From a virus, in IMG/VR virus record IMGVR_UViG_3300026320_000025, positions 1 to 25,257 of that record: a stretch of DNA of 25,257 bases. One strand, written 5' to 3'. Positions 15,006 to 22,421 of this stretch are shown here, piece after piece (position 1 is the first letter of the stretch; every line of letters begins with the position of its first letter). The translations under genes and the position numbers were made by a program. The notes under the pieces were generated by a model that did no database searches, was not told the DNA's origin, and was given only the letters and a program-made list of their open reading frames with translations.

Positions 15006-18000
15006 TTAAAGTTTGGGCCGACCGCCTGCGTTTTCAGGAGCACCTGTAGGAAGCGGTGCTGCTGGGGGTTTCGCCACTCCTTCCGCCGCTGCCGGGACCG
15101 GTGCAGGTGCACCAGCTCCAGGAGATGGCGTGAGTCCAGCCTTCTGCAGAATTTGATCCGATGCGCCTTTATCAACCATGGCAACATCTTTGTATCCGAC
15201 GCTGACACTTGGCGGTTTCCCGGCCGGTGCGGCTTGCGCAGCCTTGGCCTGCACGGCCTGGGCGTGCTCGTCATAGTGCAGGCACACGTTCTTGAAGCCG
15301 TCTGGATTGCTGCGTTTCGCGCGGCGCCCTTCCTGACCATTGATATATTGCCAGCAAGTAGCGGCTTCTGTGTCGTTATCGTCGGTCTTCTCGTCGATGG
15401 GCATCGAACAAACTTCCTGGGGCATGGCAGCAACTTGCTGCTCAGCGGCGGCCAACTCTTGCGGATCGACACCAGCCATCTTCATCTGCTCTATCTTTTG
15501 CGTGGCTTCTTCCACCTGCGGATTGGGAACCGGGATGCTCTTCAGTAATATTTCTATCTCGCCGAGTTGCTTGTTGCGCGAAGCCACCTGCGGAATGTAG
15601 AGATCGGAAAGGCCCATCATGTTCTGCAGGAATTCGAGATTCGCGGCATTGAAGAAAACTTCCTGCAGCATCGGATTCTTCCCGATGTCGTTGAAGATAT
15701 TCATGATCGCGTTCTTGCGCTGTGTGTAAGTTTCCGGGAAATTCTCGTCGCTCTCGGCAAACACCATGATGTTAGCTTTGAGATCGTTGATCTCGAGCGC
15801 GATGGTTTCCCCGCCAGGGATACGTTCGTTGATGGACTTGTCGCGGCACTTCGCGGCCCAGCGCACTAACTGCTTCATCGAAGTGGCTTCGGCATTCTTC
15901 ATGGAATGCCACGTCGGCGCTAGTCTGCCTAGAGCGGAATCACGTTGGGTGGCAATTGCAACTCCGCTATCGGCGGTTCCGACATCTCCCCCGGCAAGGG
16001 CCGGATACGCTCCCGACAGCAATTCGGCAAGTGGCCCGGAATATTCTTTGATGAAGTCCGCGAGATTGGCCGGCGGATTTACGGCCGGCTCAACGAAGAT
16101 CAGTTCATTTACCGCAATCCCGGGCTGGCGCCTGAACGATCCGATATCTCCGGGAACGTTGGTTTGCTGGCGGATGGCTTCGACGGCAAAGGCTTTCGAG
16201 TCCATCCATTTCTTCGGGATGGTGCGCACGAAAATGTCGTTCATCAAATCCAGCCAATTGTTAAGCCGCTTCTGCAAGGGCATCGTTGACGTGCCCATGG
16301 CATTGCGGTTCTGGCCGTCGCCAGAATAGGCTTGCGCGAGTGCCCAGGAATCGTCCATCGATTCGTTGCGCGCAAAACAGAAAGTGTCTCCGGCAAAAAC
16401 TACATAGCAGCCGTTAGGAAACATCTCGATCAATTCATCGCGCTTATTCTCATCCGTGATGCCCATCAGATATGAAGGGCGCATCCAAGTGCGTTGAATG
16501 GTGACATCGGCAGCGATGGAATCGCTCGTCACATAAGTGGACTGCATCCCCAACTTGACGTTCTGGCGCGCGAGACGGGCTATCTCACCCATGGCCGCTT
16601 GATTCGTGGCCGCCTTGATGTCATCGGCTACCCACGGGAACATGCCTTTGGCGCGTGTCTCGTCTACTTCGCACTCGTACTGCAGCACGTCCACTTCATC
16701 CAAACTATTCGCCATCATCGGCGTCAACTTGATTTCCAGTTTTCCGTGCGCGGTGCGGACCTCTTGCCCTCGTGGCGTGCGCTTGACCGGCTCCGATTCT
16801 TCTCCTTCTTCCGATTCTTTCTCTTCATCTGTGGCGGGAGGCGCGCCAGGACTTTCTTGGGCAGTCTCAGCCGATTCCGGAGTTGACGCAGCCGCTGCTC
16901 CTTCAACTGGCGTCCCTTCGTTTTCCGGAACCAGGTCGTCTGGCTCGTCATCCTCTTCCCATCCGAAGCGCTGGCCGTCCTTCACGAAACGCGACCAATA
17001 GAGATAGCGTCCGTCAGTCCAGAGCAAACGCGATCCGTCTGTTTGAATCTGGATCAAATCGTTGTTGCGCGAGATTACCTTGACAAATTTCTCAGCCGAT
17101 TCAGCGGACGTGATTTGCGCGTCGGAGTCGGCGCGTTGTGGGCCGAAGCGCACATTCGGCACTGTGCGCGTGAGCGCAGCGATAATCATCTGCGCGCGTG
17201 CGGAATAAACATTCGTCGGTAACAGAGCCAAGTCCATCTGCATCGACGGCCCGTAGCCAGTGCTCTCGCCAGGAATAATCCACCCGCCGCCGCGCTGCGG
17301 AATAAGGAATTGGAAGCCGCGATAGAAGAGCGCACAGTTGTGCGTCGGGATCATGGACTTACCAGCAAGATAGAGATGATCCGCAGCGTTTACTGAGATG
17401 CAGCGCACCATTCGTTCGCCTGCTGGTTTGATTTCCTGAATGTATACTTTGCGCGTGCGTCCGTTCTCTTTAGGAATCTGTTGCTTTGCCAACTTACGCT
17501 TCAGGCGAAATGCCGCAAACTGCGGACGAAAGGAAGTCTGCTGGAAATTGTAAGTCTTACCATCGCGCTCTCTGCTGTATGGATAGAACTGATGCTTCAC
17601 TCCTAGAGACGCTAGTAATTCAGAAACATCTTCGATGAGTCTAAGGTGTTTATCTGGCGACTGGCCCCATCCGCAACCGCCGCTACCATCGGCCCATCCA
17701 TCCGTATCCATCAACCCTTGAAGCAAAGCTATCCGTTGGGGGATAGAAGCGCGGAGATATACTTTAGGAATGCGCTTGTTTCCGAAAATGCCGAGTTGAT
17801 GGAGAGTCTTGGAAAGACCGTGAATACGCACTCTCCAAATGTTCTTAACTTCTGAATTTTTACCGCCGTCCTTTTCTGGCTTACTAGTTTCGTATCCAGC
17901 CTTTCTAAAGCTAGATACTGATTCACTTAAGTCTTGGATATTCCCACAAATACATCCACCCTTAGAATATCCATCGCCAAGCCAGCAACCGAGCAGGTAT

Positions 18001-18575
18001 GGATCAAGAGGCAATTCGGCGCACATCGTTTGCAGACCAGGAGATAGGTCAATGCTGTGACTTTGCTCTTGAGTCTCGAAAAGTTCTTTGGTTGAACGCT
18101 CCTTGGCAGATTTGCCAGCGTAGCGTTCTTTTACGGTTTGTGTGTTCCAAGTGTGGCCTTCTGAGGCGGTTATCGAAGAACCATCATCGAACTTTACATA
18201 AAAAGAAGACTCTTTGCTGATTGGCTGGACGGCGAGCACATCTACAATGCGGCCGTTAGAACCGAAAACATAATCGCCTGCTTGCAGGTCACCGATACGC
18301 ATCCAACCATTGGGCGTTGCGATTGGCGTTTCGACATCTAATTTTTCCCAGGCCTGAATCACTTCTATCAGTCTCGCGGGATAATCGCGCTTCGCCGCCA
18401 CCTTGCAGCGATCCTTCAGGAGATTTTCTTGTTCTTTGGTAAGTTCCGCGTTGGGTACGGTGGAGAATTCTAATCCTGCGAGGACACCGATTTTATATTT
18501 AGGCTCGTCGTGCTCTTGGGTGTCGCGACCTTCTTGCTCGTCGCTGCCCGTATAATTTTGGACCGCTGTCGCCAA
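15006..18575 (-). CDS. portal protein, interrupted by an intein
   Basis: 1189 residues from TTG 18575, with GAGAGG five bases upstream. The intein occupies residues 78-413, leaving an 853-residue portal after splicing. The joined junction would read EVIQAWE-CALFYRGFQ, inside the N-terminal region of podovirus-type portals (ARLIEV.QAW...FYRG.Q.L). Later landmarks are GGGWIIPGES, a long helical region with MPLQKRLNNWLDLMNDIF (stem or crown helices) and LLSGAYPALAGGDVGTADSG. Residues 540-597 are an acidic Glu/Pro/Ser insertion. The last 80 residues are Ala/Pro-rich. The portal forms the dodecameric DNA gate at the head vertex and docks TerL. It is followed by the scaffold-like gene and preceded by a small basic gene. 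Confidence 0.85.
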   Translation of the reverse strand: MATAVQNYTGSDEQEGRDTQEHDEPKYKIGVLAGLEFSTVPNAELTKEQENLLKDRCKVAAKRDYPARLIEVIQAWEKLDVETPIATPNGWMRIGDLQAGDYVFGSNGRIVDVLAVQPISKESSFYVKFDDGSSITASEGHTWNTQTVKERYAGKSAKERSTKELFETQEQSHSIDLSPGLQTMCAELPLDPYLLGCWLGDGYSKGGCICGNIQDLSESVSSFRKAGYETSKPEKDGGKNSEVKNIWRVRIHGLSKTLHQLGIFGNKRIPKVYLRASIPQRIALLQGLMDTDGWADGSGGCGWGQSPDKHLRLIEDVSELLASLGVKHQFYPYSRERDGKTYNFQQTSFRPQFAAFRLKRKLAKQQIPKENGRTRKVYIQEIKPAGERMVRCISVNAADHLYLAGKSMIPTHNCALFYRGFQFLIPQRGGGWIIPGESTGYGPSMQMDLALLPTNVYSARAQMIIAALTRTVPNVRFGPQRADSDAQITSAESAEKFVKVISRNNDLIQIQTDGSRLLWTDGRYLYWSRFVKDGQRFGWEEDDEPDDLVPENEGTPVEGAAAASTPESAETAQESPGAPPATDEEKESEEGEESEPVKRTPRGQEVRTAHGKLEIKLTPMMANSLDEVDVLQYECEVDETRAKGMFPWVADDIKAATNQAAMGEIARLARQNVKLGMQSTYVTSDSIAADVTIQRTWMRPSYLMGITDENKRDELIEMFPNGCYVVFAGDTFCFARNESMDDSWALAQAYSGDGQNRNAMGTSTMPLQKRLNNWLDLMNDIFVRTIPKKWMDSKAFAVEAIRQQTNVPGDIGSFRRQPGIAVNELIFVEPAVNPPANLADFIKEYSGPLAELLSGAYPALAGGDVGTADSGVAIATQRDSALGRLAPTWHSMKNAEATSMKQLVRWAAKCRDKSINERIPGGETIALEINDLKANIMVFAESDENFPETYTQRKNAIMNIFNDIGKNPMLQEVFFNAANLEFLQNMMGLSDLYIPQVASRNKQLGEIEILLKSIPVPNPQVEEATQKIEQMKMAGVDPQELAAAEQQVAAMPQEVCSMPIDEKTDDNDTEAATCWQYINGQEGRRAKRSNPDGFKNVCLHYDEHAQAVQAKAAQAAPAGKPPSVSVGYKDVAMVDKGASDQILQKAGLTPSPGAGAPAPVPAAAEGVAKPPAAPLPTGAPENAGGRPKL
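17337..18344 (-). mobile_element. class 3 intein with LAGLIDADG endonuclease domain
   Basis: This in-frame insertion encodes portal residues 78-413 (336 residues). Block A reads KLDVETPIATPNGW and begins with Lys instead of the usual Cys, Ser or Ala. Block B has GSSITASEGHTW with Trp143. Block F reads RCISVNAADHLYLAG with Cys392. Block G is IPTHN followed by Cys as the +1 residue, with Thr411. A missing N-terminal nucleophile together with Trp, Cys and Thr at these places is the class 3 signature (WCT), in which the block F Cys starts splicing. LLGCWLGDG (194-202) and LLQGLMDTDG (284-293) are the two LAGLIDADG motifs, so homing is likely intact. The portal gene stays in frame across it. Confidence 0.87.
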
Positions 18576-18588
18576 GAGAGCCTCTCAG

Positions 18589-18780
18589 TTATTTACGCGC
18601 ACTTGCAAAGGCTAAAGCTAGCCTGGCTTTCTTTCCGACTTTTCCTGGCTTGTGCTTGTCGTGCTGCGCTTCTTCCGGAACAGAACGACCGTGGGCGTGA
18701 GCGATCCGCGTAAAACTTCCCTCGGTTCCTTTGGACTTCATCTCTTTCTTGACGCCAGACATCCAGCGGTTAGAGGCCAT
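18589..18780 (-). CDS. small basic protein, unknown function
   Basis: 63 residues from ATG 18780 with AAAGGTG four bases upstream, overlapping the previous gene by 11 bases. It is strongly basic (MSGVKKEMKSKGTEGSFTRI; GKVGKKARLALAFASARK) with several His residues in the middle. Proteins of this size and composition are frequent just ahead of phage portal genes. It may bind DNA or RNA or be packaged, but nothing in the sequence proves this. It ends 13 bases before the portal start, so it is probably co-translated. Confidence 0.7.
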   Translation of the reverse strand: MASNRWMSGVKKEMKSKGTEGSFTRIAHAHGRSVPEEAQHDKHKPGKVGKKARLALAFASARK

Positions 18781-19225
18781 GGGTCACCTTTCTGCTGGCA
18801 TTCTCCAAACAGGTTGCTGCTTCAGCATCGAATCGCTTCACTGCTTCTACGAGTCTCTCAAGGATATCGGTGCTGTCGATGATGCTCTTCCTTGGTCCTC
18901 CAGGGCGATTTTTGCATTTAATCTCGAATCCCAAGAAGAGAGTTCCTTCAAGATTTTGGAGAAATGCAATCGAGGTAGACAGGTAGGTTCCCTGGTCTTT
19001 CATGTCAGGGATCGGCATGACTGTAACTGAATCTCCAAAATCGTAGAGTTTCAGATGGGGCGGGATCACTGCGGCAAAAGCACGCTCCTCGCGCTCCTCT
19101 TCGGCTACGATTGCCGCACATCTTTCGCAGAGAATATGGCCTGCTACATCAGAAGATAAATTCTGGCCCGGCATCATCGCCAACGGCGACATAGCTGCGG
19201 ATTTAATTAGGTTGCGTCTGTTCAT
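18770..19225 (-). CDS. capsid-motif protein A with twin-Arg-like N-terminus
   Basis: 151 residues from ATG 19225, with GAAGGA seven bases upstream (overlapping the previous stop), so this start is well supported. Residues 1-19 (MNRRNLIKSAAMSPLAMMP) look like a twin-arginine signal: paired Arg, hydrophobic middle, Pro/Gly end. Cys33 and Cys36 (ILCERCAAIV) could bind metal. Residues 60-88 (LYDFGDSVTVMPIPD, then GTYLSTSIAFL) closely match capsid residues 389-417. The C-terminal part (STDILERLVEAVKRFDAEAA) is helical. Its neighbour at 19446-19823 has the same motif-then-helix plan. Function unknown: it may copy a capsid surface to modulate assembly, or be a head component derived from the capsid protein. 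Confidence 0.72.
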   Translation of the reverse strand: MNRRNLIKSAAMSPLAMMPGQNLSSDVAGHILCERCAAIVAEEEREERAFAAVIPPHLKLYDFGDSVTVMPIPDMKDQGTYLSTSIAFLQNLEGTLFLGFEIKCKNRPGGPRKSIIDSTDILERLVEAVKRFDAEAATCLENASRKVTHGL

Positions 19226-19228
19226 AGC

Positions 19229-19453
19229 TCATTCCTTCACGAGATTCGCAAGAGAATTCTTAGGTTCCCACCAATCCGAGCAAAAACTGTCGGCAGGAGC
19301 TGGCAAGCGCGTCGAGCCGTTCCACTTGACGAAGTATTTGTTGATGCAGCTTTCTTCATCGCTCCCCAGGAATTTGCAGTTCTTGCACATCGATCCGCCT
19401 TTAGGCACGCGCATTCCAGCGCGATGCCCTGGTGGATACGTCGCCTCAGCCAT
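19229..19453 (-). CDS. small four-Cys protein, HiPIP-like cysteine pattern
   Basis: 74 residues from ATG 19453, overlapping the upstream stop by eight bases. After a Pro/Gly-rich start (YPPGHRAGMRVPKGG) come Cys23, Cys26 (MCKNCKFLG), Cys36 and Cys58, the last in FCSDWWEP. The arrangement C-x2-C-x9-C-x21-C, with Phe after the second Cys and Cys-Ser-x-Trp at the end, resembles the cluster-binding part of high-potential iron-sulfur proteins, although the spacings differ. A structural zinc site is the main alternative. It lies between the two capsid-motif proteins. I would not assign a redox function from sequence alone. Confidence 0.7.
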   Translation of the reverse strand: MAEATYPPGHRAGMRVPKGGSMCKNCKFLGSDEESCINKYFVKWNGSTRLPAPADSFCSDWWEPKNSLANLVKE

Positions 19454-19823
19454 TGGCGGATTTCGCGCTCTCGGGATAGTGCGCTGCGCGATAATTCAAG
19501 AGCCGCTCTTCGGCTCCACGGAGCTTCTCATTCAATTCCTCGAAAGTGGCGAAGTGATTGATCACTACCGTGGTCACGAACCATCCGTTGCCCATAGCGA
19601 TGACATCATTCTCTTTGCCAGGCAATGGCCCGTCGTATGTTGGTCTTTCTGTGCCACGAAGCACGGGGAAAACAGCAGTTTGCGTCAGGTATTCGCCTTT
19701 AGCGTTCATCATCGGAACTTCGTTTAGCCCGGTGCCGAAATCGAATAGCGTGAAGTCGTGGCGGTTTGAAGCGTAGTCGTAGAGCAACTGGCTTCTTCGT
19801 GCTTCTTCCATTGATTGCCTCAT
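19446..19823 (-). CDS. capsid-motif protein B
   Basis: 125 residues from ATG 19823 with AAAGG seven bases upstream, overlapping the previous gene by four bases (ATGA). Residues 26-52 (LFDFGTGLNEVPMMN, then GEYLTQTAVF) align with the capsid C-terminal segment LYDFGDGVTTMPIPD...GSYLTSSIFF. Similarity is lower than in protein A, but the Leu-aromatic-Asp-Phe-Gly start, the Pro and the Gly-x-Tyr-Leu-Thr sequence agree in order and spacing. A beta segment (GNGWFVTTVVINHF) and a C-terminal helix (TFEELNEKLRGAEERLL) follow. It may share a role with protein A in head assembly. No other family is recognised. Confidence 0.72.
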   Translation of the reverse strand: MRQSMEEARRSQLLYDYASNRHDFTLFDFGTGLNEVPMMNAKGEYLTQTAVFPVLRGTERPTYDGPLPGKENDVIAMGNGWFVTTVVINHFATFEELNEKLRGAEERLLNYRAAHYPESAKSANG

Positions 19824-20005
19824 CGGCGTGCCTTTCTGAACTGCTCTGCAATGCGCGATTTCTTCTTCAGCGCTTTGCTGCCCTTGCGCATGTGGCCCAT
19901 CTTGGGATTGGCGTGGAGTTCACTGTGCATGTTTTCTTTTTGGACTGCAGACAAAGGGGAACCGGATGAAAATAAAAACTTCACTTGATGACGAGTCCAG
20001 GGAAT
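19820..20005 (-). CDS. small basic phage protein, probable ATT start
   Basis: 61 residues if read from ATT 20005-20003. AGGAG (20013-20017) overlaps the stop of the His-rich gene and lies exactly seven bases before the ATT. The first in-frame ATG (19930) has no comparable site and would leave only 36 residues. The protein begins PWTRHQVKFLFSSGSPLS after the initiator, followed by HANPKMGHMRKG and a Lys/Arg-rich end (ALKKKSRIAEQFRKARR). Small phage proteins that open with Met-Pro, x-x-x-Gln-Val-x-x-Leu and a Ser-Gly-Ser-Pro-Leu segment are familiar to me, which supports the longer reading. It overlaps the next gene by ATGA. Function unknown, possibly nucleic-acid binding. Confidence 0.62.
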   Translation of the reverse strand: MPWTRHQVKFLFSSGSPLSAVQKENMHSELHANPKMGHMRKGSKALKKKSRIAEQFRKARR

Positions 20006-20015
20006 AGGTCAACTC

Positions 20016-20435
20016 CTAACTGAGTCCAGGAATCCCTTTGCTGCCAGTGGTTTCTTCCTCGTACTCTTCGTCCGGGGACTCCGAATCACGTTCTTCCTGT
20101 TCCTCGTCCTGCATCCCCATGGCTTTGGCGATGTGAGCATGAGCAGCGTGATGCGTCTTATGTTTGCTGTGATGCGAGGTCTCTTCACCTTCGCCGTGAT
20201 GACTCGAAATGTGATGCTCGCCGCTCGCCTGGTCGTGGGTGTACTCGATCTTGTGCGCTGGACCGTGAGTATCCACGTGATCTTCGATGGAATGGGAACT
20301 TGGCGCGGGATGACTGAGGCCTTCCGGTTTCTTCATCTCTGAAACTGGCGCAGCTTTCTTTGCGCCCATCTCGTCGTGCATAGAGGCCCGACTTGAAGAA
20401 TGGTGGCGACTTCCATCTTTTGCAAAAACGGCCAT
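20016..20435 (-). CDS. His-rich acidic-tailed protein, unknown function
   Basis: 139 residues from ATG 20435 with AAGGGAG about six bases upstream. Twenty His residues lie between positions 11 and about 102, many as pairs (SRHHSSS, GEHHISSHHGEG, TSHHSKHKTHHAAHAH). The C-terminus (about 108-132) is acidic (EEQEERDSESPDEEYEEE). The protein is probably disordered and able to bind metal ions, or to change charge with pH. It sits between the TerL-linked coiled-coil gene and the small basic gene. Similar His-rich proteins occur near the packaging genes of uncultured phages, as I recall. Possible roles are metal storage, head interior or an assembly aid; none is shown. Confidence 0.72.
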   Translation of the reverse strand: MAVFAKDGSRHHSSSRASMHDEMGAKKAAPVSEMKKPEGLSHPAPSSHSIEDHVDTHGPAHKIEYTHDQASGEHHISSHHGEGEETSHHSKHKTHHAAHAHIAKAMGMQDEEQEERDSESPDEEYEEETTGSKGIPGLS

Positions 20436-20449
20436 GTTGTTTCTCCCTT

Positions 20450-20827
20450 CTAATTCGAGGCGTTGCTACTTTCAGCTTCTTTCTCGGCTGCGTCAACTGG
20501 CTGCGTATAGCGTTGAGCGACTTTCTCTTCCTGTTCTCGCAGCGCTTTTTGAAGTATCCGTTGCCAAGGGGTTCCAGTGTATGTCTCTTGGCTCGGCGCT
20601 GGCGGCGCTGATTTATCTGGCTCCAACTGCACGTTCTGCAATGCGGGCGTGAGATAAAGCCGTATTCTCTGCGCTTCCTCTCTTAGCCTAGCGCATTCTT
20701 CTATAGCACGGTTGAGTTCCACGACGTGAGCGTTTTTTAAATCTGTGATTTGTTGAGCATGGTCGGCCTTCAACTTCTCGAACTGCTCTTCCAGCCATTC
20801 TTCGTGGTGACTACGGAAGAATTTCAT
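20450..20827 (-). CDS. coiled-coil protein coupled to terminase
   Basis: 125 residues from ATG 20827, overlapping the TerL stop by four bases (ATGA), so translation is coupled. A longer frame upstream lies inside terL and is not needed. Residues about 5-70 form one long charged helix with heptad character (EEWLEEQFEKLKADHAQQIT, then VVELNRAIEECARLREEAQR). The C-terminal half is Pro/Glu/Ala-rich, with a second helix (PWQRILQKALREQEEKVAQR). It may be a terminase partner or a portal-docking accessory. It does not look like a small terminase, since no helix-turn-helix is visible. Confidence 0.72.
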   Translation of the reverse strand: MKFFRSHHEEWLEEQFEKLKADHAQQITDLKNAHVVELNRAIEECARLREEAQRIRLYLTPALQNVQLEPDKSAPPAPSQETYTGTPWQRILQKALREQEEKVAQRYTQPVDAAEKEAESSNASN

Positions 20828-22404
20828 TGTCCTAACCTTCGCTGCCAGCTCGGCACGATCTTTGATCCCCCAGGCCCTTTGCGCTCTGCGGCTTGCTGTT
20901 CGTTCCAATCACGGTACGCCACAATATGCCGAGTAAATGGATCAGCTATCCCCGCCAGCTTCTCGCGGAGCAATTGTTCCTTAGGTTTATCCGCTGCGTC
21001 AAGGAGAACGCCAGCTACCGCGTACCTCATCGAATCGCCGCAGTCATCAATGAGGCTTGCTCCTTTTGGCTTTATTACATCTTCCATGGAGCATTTGTTT
21101 CCATCTCCGCGCACCAGTAAGGGAATCGCTTCTGCGCAGTTTTGACATTTCCCTTGGAGCAAAAACCATTCATCCATTTCGAGCATCGAGTACATCTTGG
21201 TCCAGCCGGCGATGCGGTCGTTGTTGGAGCGTGTTGGCCGCGGCAGACCAGCGGCAGCCAAGATATCTCCCACTTCGTCGGCGACCGTGCGATTCGATGT
21301 TGTGCGATTGAAGCGCTCCCAAGAAAAATGGATTGAATCGATATCCCAGGCATAGCCTGTTTCGATTCCGTTTTCGTCGTGGTTGCGCGGAATAGCGGAT
21401 ATCAGTGCATGAGCTTGCTGCTCGGGGGTTTGTTCTTGAAGCACAAGTTCTTCGAGAGTGACATTCACTACGCGCGGCTTCTCGCCTTCGAATCGCGGCC
21501 TCAAGAGCGCTTTCGTCCAGAAAGTGATTACGGAAAAGTGACCAAACCCCCAGTCGTAACCTACCCACACGGGCTGCCAGGGCTCAAACATAAATGCTTC
21601 ACGCGGCAGAATGTGGCGATTAGGCTCGAAATTGGCGAAGTATTGCCCGCTGACCGTCTCAATGTTTCCCCATCTAATCTTGTCGCGCAAGGGAGATTTC
21701 TCAAGCGAGGCGATATACGCTTTGTCCTGGCTGAGGATAGGATTGTCTTCGACTGTCGAGTGAATAAACTGGTAGTCTGCGGGATCGTATTTCTCTGGGT
21801 CCATGCCATGCGCCGGCAAATGATCCACCCACAAGCGCTTGATCCAGCCCCAGCCGATGCCCATCGGATTTGTGGCACTGGCCATGCACGGTCGTGAGCC
21901 AGGAATTGTGCAGCGGTTGCGCCCTTCCATCGCGTCATAGATCAAGTAGGGAAATTCGCCAAGCTCCTCGAAGCCGATGAAGACAAACTCAGTCGAAAGA
22001 TATTTGCCGACGTCCTCGACGCGCTCGCAAGCGGCAAAATATAACTTGCTTTGCTTTCCGTTCACTGGAGGGAAGTAAACGATGTGATCGGATTTGTTGA
22101 AAGTGCCGCGCTCTTGCGATCCGCGCTCGTAGAGAGATTTCGGGACATCCGCCAAAAATTTATCGATGACGGTGCGTTTTAGGTCCGGAATAGTTTTCCG
22201 CAAAATTATGGAGTTCGAGCCGGGATATTCAAGGCAATGAAAAACTGCTTCCATCAAAAGCGCCCTGGACTTGGCCGACCCAAATCCGCCAATTTGTATG
22301 CGGTGCTTTGCCGTCATGCAATGAAAAATTTGTTGTTTGGGCCACGGAATGTAAAAGTCGGTGATCTTGAGGACTTGATCTGGACGGTGCTGCTTGAGAT
22401 TCAC
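20824..22404 (-). CDS. terL: terminase large subunit (DNA-packaging ATPase/nuclease)
   Basis: 526 residues from GTG 22404. No good ribosome binding site is seen and an in-frame stop lies just upstream, so the start is the least certain part. The ATPase domain has a Walker A-like GGFGSAKS (39-46), a Walker B EFVFIGFEE with acidic pair 146-147, and the coupling motif SATNP (176-180). The nuclease domain (RNase H fold) has GYDWGFGH with Asp284, then WDID (Asp354, Asp356) and DDCGDSMRYAV (Asp453, Asp454, Asp457), which supply the metal ligands. The length is normal for the family. TerL docks on the portal, translocates DNA into the head and cuts the concatemer. A terminator-like hairpin precedes the gene. 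No convincing small terminase is visible in the window. Confidence 0.93.
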   Translation of the reverse strand: MNLKQHRPDQVLKITDFYIPWPKQQIFHCMTAKHRIQIGGFGSAKSRALLMEAVFHCLEYPGSNSIILRKTIPDLKRTVIDKFLADVPKSLYERGSQERGTFNKSDHIVYFPPVNGKQSKLYFAACERVEDVGKYLSTEFVFIGFEELGEFPYLIYDAMEGRNRCTIPGSRPCMASATNPMGIGWGWIKRLWVDHLPAHGMDPEKYDPADYQFIHSTVEDNPILSQDKAYIASLEKSPLRDKIRWGNIETVSGQYFANFEPNRHILPREAFMFEPWQPVWVGYDWGFGHFSVITFWTKALLRPRFEGEKPRVVNVTLEELVLQEQTPEQQAHALISAIPRNHDENGIETGYAWDIDSIHFSWERFNRTTSNRTVADEVGDILAAAGLPRPTRSNNDRIAGWTKMYSMLEMDEWFLLQGKCQNCAEAIPLLVRGDGNKCSMEDVIKPKGASLIDDCGDSMRYAVAGVLLDAADKPKEQLLREKLAGIADPFTRHIVAYRDWNEQQAAERKGPGGSKIVPSWQRRLGQ

Positions 22405-22421
22405 TGAAGAAGGTTATCACA

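Noticed and set aside
19820-19930. 36-residue version of the small basic gene starting at ATG 19930
   Set aside because: It lacks a good ribosome binding site and drops the natural-looking N-terminal part that follows AGGAG and ATT at 20005.
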